NCBI GenBank assembly: GCA_964512305.1
Contig: CAZEIW010000044.1
Location: 1-8,622 of the forward strand
Source: CAZEIW01 sp964512305
GTDB taxonomy: Bacteria; Pseudomonadota; Gammaproteobacteria; Burkholderiales; Burkholderiaceae_F
Direction of reading: 5' to 3'
DNA length: 8,622 bases
Part shown: one piece after another, positions 5,268 to 8,622 of the stretch
How positions within the stretch are numbered: the first letter of the stretch is position 1
How the letters are laid out: each line of letters starts with the position of its first letter
Program-made: the position numbers and the translations under genes
Notes under the pieces: generated by a model
The model's database searches: none
Told to the model about the DNA's origin: nothing
The model's input: the letters and a program-made list of their open reading frames with translations, nothing else

Positions 5268-7074
5268 AGCTGCGCCAGCCGCGATCGTCGTCGCCGTGCC
5301 ACCCCAGCACGCCGGCGTTGTAGACCACCTCCCCGTCGACGACGGTCAGCACCGAGCGAATCTTCTTCAAGTCCTCGTCGGCGACGCTGAAATAGTCGTA
5401 GTTGAGCACGGCCAGGTCCGCGAGCTTGCCTTCCTCGATGCTGCCGAGCTGGTCTTCCTCGTGCAGGAACCAGCCGTTGCGGTTCGTGTAGAGGCTGAGC
5501 ACTTCCTGCCGGGAGATCTGCTGGCCCGGATTGATGAGCACCTTGCGCGTGTTGAGACCGGTGGTGGCGTAGTACATGTGGAGCCACGGGTTCATCGGCG
5601 CGATCTGCATGCCGTCGGAGCTCATCCCCGAATGGATGCCGTCGGGGCGGTTGCCGCTGTCGAGGATCATGCGGAACGGCGGCCCGGCGTACGGCGCCAC
5701 GGTGCTCGTCGGCAGGCTGCCCGCGAGGTATTGCCAACCGGTGAGGGAAAGGTTGCCGCCGATTGCCTGTAACCGGTCGATCCATTCCTGCGTGATGCCG
5801 GGCACGTGGGCGACCACCCAGCGCGTGTTCCGCACGACGCCGGGAAAGGCCGCGTCGGCCGTCTCGAAGCCCATGATCTCCTGCTCGAAATCGGCGGGAT
5901 TGCTGGCGGGCGTCTGCCGCCGGCCGAGCGAGTGGACTTCGGCGCGCCAGCCGGCCTGGGCGACCTTCAGCGCGGCCGCCACGAAGGGGCTGGCGGCGTT
6001 CGTTCCCGCGGCGATGAACTCTCCGATCGCGCCGGTCCTCACCATGTCGTCACCGAAGAAGGGGAAGGCGTTCTTCAGGCGCTGCACCAGCTCGGGCGTG
6101 TTCGGATCGGACTCCATGTGCAGGAAGTTGATCCGCAGCCGGACGATGCCGTCGCCCTCTCCGTACACCTCGAGAAAGGGGATATGCATCGTGAAGTTGT
6201 CTTCGTGCGCCGAGCCGTCGGACGGGGTGTTGGTCGCCTGGAAGGCGCCCTGGTCCTGGTGCGTGGTGACTCCGACGGTGACGGCGTAGTTCATCGCGTC
6301 GACCACGCTGCGCCTGCGCTCGGCCGGGTTGAGCAGCGTCTGGCGCAGGAAGAGCAGCGCTCGCGAAGGATTGTTCCCGGTCATCGAGCCGTTGTCCGCC
6401 ACCGTGATGCCCTGTGCCTGGAAGATCACCTTGCCGGCGGTATTCGTGACCGCGGGCCCGGTGAAGCCGATCTCGATGAACACCGGATTGTTCGGCACCG
6501 CCGCGTCGAGCTCGGCGAGCGTCGGCAGGCGTCCGCTCGTGGGGTCGGCGGGATTGGCGTAGATATGGTTCGAGTGGAAGCCGCCGATCGTGGTGATCCA
6601 CGCGCCGGCCGGGGCGCCAGCGGCTCGCGCCGCGTAGATCGCCTGGACGTCCGGGATGGAATAGGCGTTCTCCAGCGGCGTGTGGTAGCCGGGCCTGTTG
6701 CCCATCAGCACGAAGTGGTTGTGGTTGTCGATGATGCCCGGCACGACCGTGCGGCCTCTCAGATCGATGACCTTGGTCCTGCTTCCCTGCTGGAACTGGT
6801 GGGAGTAGCCGACCTCGACGAAGCGGCCGTCCTTGATGGCCACAGAGGAAACGATCCGGTTTCCGGCGTCCATCGTGTGGATGCGCCCGTTGACGAGTAG
6901 CAGGTCGGGGTCCGGATGCGCTGGCCGCTTGTGGCGCCTTTTCGGCTCGACCTTCCACATTCCATCGGCGGAAACCGAAAGCAGCGTGCCGCCGGCCGCG
7001 GCGGCCGCGGCTGCGGTCTTCATGAACTTGCGCCGGGAAAATTTGCGACCCTTGCCCTTGTCGTCAGTAGTCAT
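5266..7074 (-). CDS. Tat-exported amidohydrolase (Amidohydro_3/YtcJ-type)
   Basis: The ATG is preceded by AAGGAGT (7080-7086 on the - strand). The N-terminus carries a textbook twin-arginine signal, SRRKFMK (residues 13-19), followed by an Ala-rich hydrophobic stretch, so the folded, metal-loaded enzyme should be exported to the periplasm. The mature part (about 602 residues in total) matches Amidohydro_3 (PF07969). It has a small beta-sandwich start (LLLVNGRIHTMD), then VVPGIIDNHNHF with metal ligands His118 and His120. Further ligand candidates are His381 (AEVHS), His423 (VAHV) and catalytic Asp487 (SSDGM), and the usual closing segment is GSIEEGKLADLAVLN. The common family motif HAIGD reads HSLGR here. 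Relatives hydrolyse amides or related C-N bonds; the substrate cannot be predicted. The C-terminus ends in a short acidic, Trp-containing tail (WHGDDDRGWRS). The methyltransferase-like gene follows after 10 bases, and a carbonic anhydrase lies 114 bases upstream on the same strand. Confidence 0.92.
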   Translation of the reverse strand: MTTDDKGKGRKFSRRKFMKTAAAAAAAGGTLLSVSADGMWKVEPKRRHKRPAHPDPDLLLVNGRIHTMDAGNRIVSSVAIKDGRFVEVGYSHQFQQGSRTKVIDLRGRTVVPGIIDNHNHFVLMGNRPGYHTPLENAYSIPDVQAIYAARAAGAPAGAWITTIGGFHSNHIYANPADPTSGRLPTLAELDAAVPNNPVFIEIGFTGPAVTNTAGKVIFQAQGITVADNGSMTGNNPSRALLFLRQTLLNPAERRRSVVDAMNYAVTVGVTTHQDQGAFQATNTPSDGSAHEDNFTMHIPFLEVYGEGDGIVRLRINFLHMESDPNTPELVQRLKNAFPFFGDDMVRTGAIGEFIAAGTNAASPFVAAALKVAQAGWRAEVHSLGRRQTPASNPADFEQEIMGFETADAAFPGVVRNTRWVVAHVPGITQEWIDRLQAIGGNLSLTGWQYLAGSLPTSTVAPYAGPPFRMILDSGNRPDGIHSGMSSDGMQIAPMNPWLHMYYATTGLNTRKVLINPGQQISRQEVLSLYTNRNGWFLHEEDQLGSIEEGKLADLAVLNYDYFSVADEDLKKIRSVLTVVDGEVVYNAGVLGWHGDDDRGWRS

Positions 7075-7090
7075 CTCGCACTCCTTGTTG

Positions 7091-7100
7091 TCGCTAGCGA
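7091..7100. promoter_or_regulatory. Perfect 10-bp palindrome upstream of the amidohydrolase start
   Basis: TCGCTAGCGA is perfectly self-complementary and lies 16 bases before the amidohydrolase ATG, just upstream of its ribosome binding site. It could be a repressor half of a larger site or coincidence; the flanking bases do not extend the symmetry. The surrounding 114-base gap (7075-7188) shows no terminator for the carbonic anhydrase and no strong sigma-70 promoter, so the amidohydrolase may be read from upstream or from a non-consensus promoter. Confidence 0.2.
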
Positions 7101-7188
7101 GTCATGCTACTTCCGGGGCCGGGAGCGATCTATTGAAGCTGATTCTCAATCGATGCCCACGGCTCATGAATCGGCGCGGGAGGGAGCT

Positions 7189-7776
7189 CTAAGGCGGGAG
7201 GAACCGCACCCTTCCGGTCTCCAGCTCGTAGATCGCGCCGACCAGCTTCACGCCCCTGGCGACTCCGGCCTTTCCCTCGGGCGTCTCCAGCACCTGGTGC
7301 ATCGACCAGCGCACGTTGGCCTCGACCGCGGCGCCGAGCGTCGGCGCGCCCAAGCCCTGCAGCCCGGGCAGGATGTTCGCGAGCAGCGCCTCGATATGCC
7401 TGCCCTGCCGCGTGCCCTTCAGCTTCGCGGCGATCGCCGCCTGCACCGCGCCGCAGCCTTCGTGGCCGAGAATCACGAAAAGAGGCGTGCGCAGGACCGT
7501 GCCGGCGTACTGCATCGAGCCCATGACCTCGGGCGAGATCACGTTGCCTGCGACGCGGATCACGAACAGATCACCGAAGCCCGCGTCGAACAGCAGCTCG
7601 ACCGGCACGCGCGAATCGCTGCAGCCGAGGATGGTTGCGTAGGGCCTCTGGCCCTCCTTCGCGAGGTTTCTGAGGATGTCTTTGCGGACCGCCGGAAAGC
7701 GGGCCTTGCCGTTCACAAAGCGCTCGTTCCCGGCCACGAGCCTGGCGAGTGCTTCCTTGGCGGTGTGGGACTGCAT
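7189..7776 (-). CDS. Beta-class carbonic anhydrase
   Basis: With the ATG at 7776 the protein has 195 residues, normal for bacterial beta-carbonic anhydrases (about 190-230). These zinc enzymes interconvert CO2 and bicarbonate in the cytoplasm. The signature is complete: zinc ligands Cys52 (in GCSDSRVP), His105 and Cys108 (in GHEGCGA), with the Asp54-Arg56 dyad. KEALARLVAGNERFVNGKA is the usual N-terminal helix, and RVAGNVISPEV the conserved loop after the second strand. An in-frame GTG at 7797 would add seven residues. Neither start has a good Shine-Dalgarno sequence; ATG is preferred because family homology begins there. No signal peptide is present. The gene is divergent from the ArsR gene, with 124 bases between the chosen starts, and lies upstream of the amidohydrolase on the same strand. 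A functional link to either neighbour is not apparent. Confidence 0.95.
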   Translation of the reverse strand: MQSHTAKEALARLVAGNERFVNGKARFPAVRKDILRNLAKEGQRPYATILGCSDSRVPVELLFDAGFGDLFVIRVAGNVISPEVMGSMQYAGTVLRTPLFVILGHEGCGAVQAAIAAKLKGTRQGRHIEALLANILPGLQGLGAPTLGAAVEANVRWSMHQVLETPEGKAGVARGVKLVGAIYELETGRVRFLPP

Positions 7777-7839
7777 CGTCAGCCGTGATGCTGCCACAAT
7801 TCATTCGCCGAGGCGATACCAACCTCAGGCAAGGTGCGC

Positions 7840-7869
7840 TTGACATGCAATGGTTCACTTGCCTATAAT
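7840..7869 (+). promoter_or_regulatory. Near-perfect sigma-70 promoter of the ArsR-SRPBCC operon
   Basis: TTGACA (7840-7845) and TATAAT (7864-7869) both match consensus exactly, with an 18-base spacer, one above the optimum. Transcription should start near 7876, about 25 bases before the ArsR ATG at 7901. This rules out the in-frame ATG at 7850, which lies inside the promoter spacer. So strong a promoter suits a gene kept off by its own repressor. Confidence 0.88.
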
Positions 7870-7889
7870 TCATGCAAGTGATGACTTGC
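7855..7889. promoter_or_regulatory. Probable ArsR operator: repeated TCACTTGC/GCAAGTGA half-sites
   Basis: TCACTTGC (7855-7862) and GCAAGTGA (7874-7881) form a perfect 8-bp inverted repeat whose 11-base centre contains the -10 box. GCAAGT (7874-7879) also pairs with ACTTGC (7884-7889) across four bases, over the expected transcription start. A weaker copy, CAAG-N5-CTTG (7830-7842), overlaps the -35 box. ArsR-family dimers bind such dyads and block polymerase, so autorepression is the likely purpose (inference). Confidence 0.7.
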
Positions 7890-7900
7890 CTTTAGAGTCC

Positions 7901-8236
7901 ATGGCCGAGCGCCGTCATGACACCGATCTGCTGTTCAAGGCCCTGGCCGATCCCAGCCGCCGCAGGCTGCTGGATCTGCTGCATGCGCACGACGGCCGCA
8001 CCCTCAACGAGCTGTGCGAGTACCTGGACATGACCCGGCAGGGCGTGACGCAGCACCTGGACCTGCTGGAGGCGGCGAACCTGGTGGCCACCGCGCGGCG
8101 CGGCCGCGAAAAGCTGCACTTCCTCAATCCGGTGCCGCTGCAGGAAATCTACGATCGGTGGATTTCCAAGTTCGAAAAGCCGCGCCTGAAGGCGCTCACC
8201 GATCTGAAACGACGACTGGAGAAAACCAATGGCTAG
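7901..8236 (+). CDS. ArsR-family winged-helix repressor (non-metal, SRPBCC-associated type)
   Basis: This is a 111-residue, single-domain winged helix-turn-helix protein of normal ArsR length. Residues 10-27 (LLFKALADPSRRRLLDLL) form the family's opening helices. TLNELCEYLDMTRQGVTQHLDLLEAANLV (about 34-62) contains the recognition helix, and ATARRGREKLHFLNP is the wing. The classical ArsR/SmtB metal motif ELCVC is absent: ELCEY holds one cysteine and no CxC. It therefore groups with the ArsR proteins paired with SRPBCC/AHSA1 genes, whose inducers are mostly unknown. ATG 7901 is chosen because the promoter's transcription start falls near 7876; the ribosome binding site is weak. The C-terminal helix ends in a basic stretch, and its stop codon overlaps the next gene by 8 bases. 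It very likely represses its own operon through the dyads at 7855-7889. Confidence 0.93.
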   Translation: MAERRHDTDLLFKALADPSRRRLLDLLHAHDGRTLNELCEYLDMTRQGVTQHLDLLEAANLVATARRGREKLHFLNPVPLQEIYDRWISKFEKPRLKALTDLKRRLEKTNG

Positions 8237-8622
8237 ATCGACCTTTGTCTACGTGACCTACATCCGCACCACGCCGGAGAAGCTGTGGTCGGCCCTGACC
8301 GACGCCGAGTTCATGAAGCAGTACTGGTTCGGCAATCGCTGCGAAAGCCGTTGGACGGCGGGGTCCTCGTGGAAGAATGTGTACCCCGATGGCCGCATCA
8401 CCGACGCCGGCGAGATTGTCGAGGCCGAGCCCCCACGGCGCCTGGTGATCCGCTGGCAGCATCAGGACAAGCCCGAGCTCAAGGCCGAAGGCGAGTCGCA
8501 ATGCACGATGGAACTGGAACCCTTCGGAACGGCGGTCAAGCTCTCCATCACCCACACCATCGAGCGCGAACCCTCCAAATTCATCGCGGCGGTGTCCGGC
8601 GGCTGGCCGAAGGTCATCTCCA
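8229..8622 (+). CDS. SRPBCC / AHSA1-like domain protein, C-terminus beyond the window
   Basis: The frame opens at ATG 8229, inside the last codons of the ArsR gene (overlap ATGGCTAG), with GGAG at 8218-8221 as ribosome binding site. It stays open to the window edge, giving 131 codons so far. Residues 5-35 (beta-strand TFVYVTYI, then TTPEKLWSALTDAEFMKQYWFG) are the characteristic opening of SRPBCC proteins of the AHSA1 type (PF08327). They are followed by WKNVYPDGRITDAGEIVEAEPPRRLVIRW and by strands with CTMELEPFGTAVKLSITHTI. Family members are about 150-170 residues, so some 20-40 residues are missing. The fold is a helix-grip cavity that binds hydrophobic ligands; the substrate is unknown. 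The overlap with the ArsR gene implies translational coupling in a repressor-plus-SRPBCC operon. There is no signal peptide, so it should be cytoplasmic. Confidence 0.92.
   Translation, partial: MARSTFVYVTYIRTTPEKLWSALTDAEFMKQYWFGNRCESRWTAGSSWKNVYPDGRITDAGEIVEAEPPRRLVIRWQHQDKPELKAEGESQCTMELEPFGTAVKLSITHTIEREPSKFIAAVSGGWPKVIS

Noticed and set aside
4353..5390. A 345-codon + strand frame opposite the methyltransferase-like gene
   Set aside because: It has low-complexity Arg/Ala/Pro composition, whereas the - strand frame shows SAM-loop and zinc-ribbon motifs and a placed ribosome binding site.
5806..6900. A 364-codon + strand frame opposite the amidohydrolase
   Set aside because: No domain is visible. 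The - strand frame carries a Tat signal and all metal-ligand motifs.
7133..7152. Possible Fur-like element (TTGA-N9-TCAA with GAGAATC on the - strand)
   Set aside because: It matches only a fragment of the Fur consensus, and no iron-related gene is present nearby.
7777..7797. GTG start adding seven residues to the carbonic anhydrase
   Set aside because: There is no ribosome binding site and no homologous residues before Met at 7776. It is kept only as an alternative.
7850..7900. Start of the ArsR protein at the upstream ATG 7850
   Set aside because: That ATG lies between the -35 and -10 boxes, upstream of the expected transcription start; ATG 7901 begins at the family's usual N-terminus.
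8196..8555. A 119-codon - strand frame at the right end
   Set aside because: It is antisense to the SRPBCC gene, whose + strand protein has clear family motifs.

Overview
The window is GC-rich, densely coded DNA with long antisense shadow frames. It looks like the chromosome of a proteobacterium, most likely a beta-proteobacterium of the Burkholderiales type. That placement is inferred from base composition, LysR and ArsR regulators, Sec and Tat export signals and a classical sigma-70 promoter; no marker gene confirms it. I see no tRNA, rRNA, CRISPR array, insertion sequence or phage gene.

Layout, left half (+ strand). The window opens inside a gene for an alpha/beta hydrolase of the PF20091 type, of which only the last 168 codons are present. 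It is followed by a strong intrinsic terminator. Next is a large secreted tannase/feruloyl-esterase family enzyme (873 aa) with an added N-terminal domain of beta-solenoid appearance and a His/Asp-rich C-terminal tail. A LysR-type regulator follows in the same direction. These three genes look like a locus for hydrolysing extracellular esters, perhaps plant phenolic esters, with the LysR protein as the candidate local regulator. The substrate cannot be read from the sequence.

Layout, middle (- strand, read right to left). A beta-carbonic anhydrase is followed by a Tat-exported amidohydrolase of the Amidohydro_3/YtcJ type. Ten bases after that gene begins a TTG-started, methyltransferase-like protein carrying a C-terminal four-cysteine zinc-ribbon motif. 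The last two genes are almost certainly co-transcribed, because the Shine-Dalgarno sequence of the second overlaps the stop codon of the first. The methyltransferase-like gene converges on the LysR gene with only nine bases between their stop codons.

Layout, right end (+ strand). A near-consensus sigma-70 promoter is embedded in several copies of a TCACTTGC/GCAAGTGA half-site. It drives a small ArsR-family repressor without the classical metal-binding cysteines. The repressor gene overlaps by 8 bases an SRPBCC/AHSA1-like gene that runs off the window. This is the familiar ArsR-SRPBCC two-gene operon, probably autoregulated.

No clearly unprecedented system is evident. The items most worth a second look are the tannase with its extra N-terminal domain and charged tail, the zinc-ribbon methyltransferase-like protein coupled to an exported amidohydrolase, and the multi-half-site ArsR operator.
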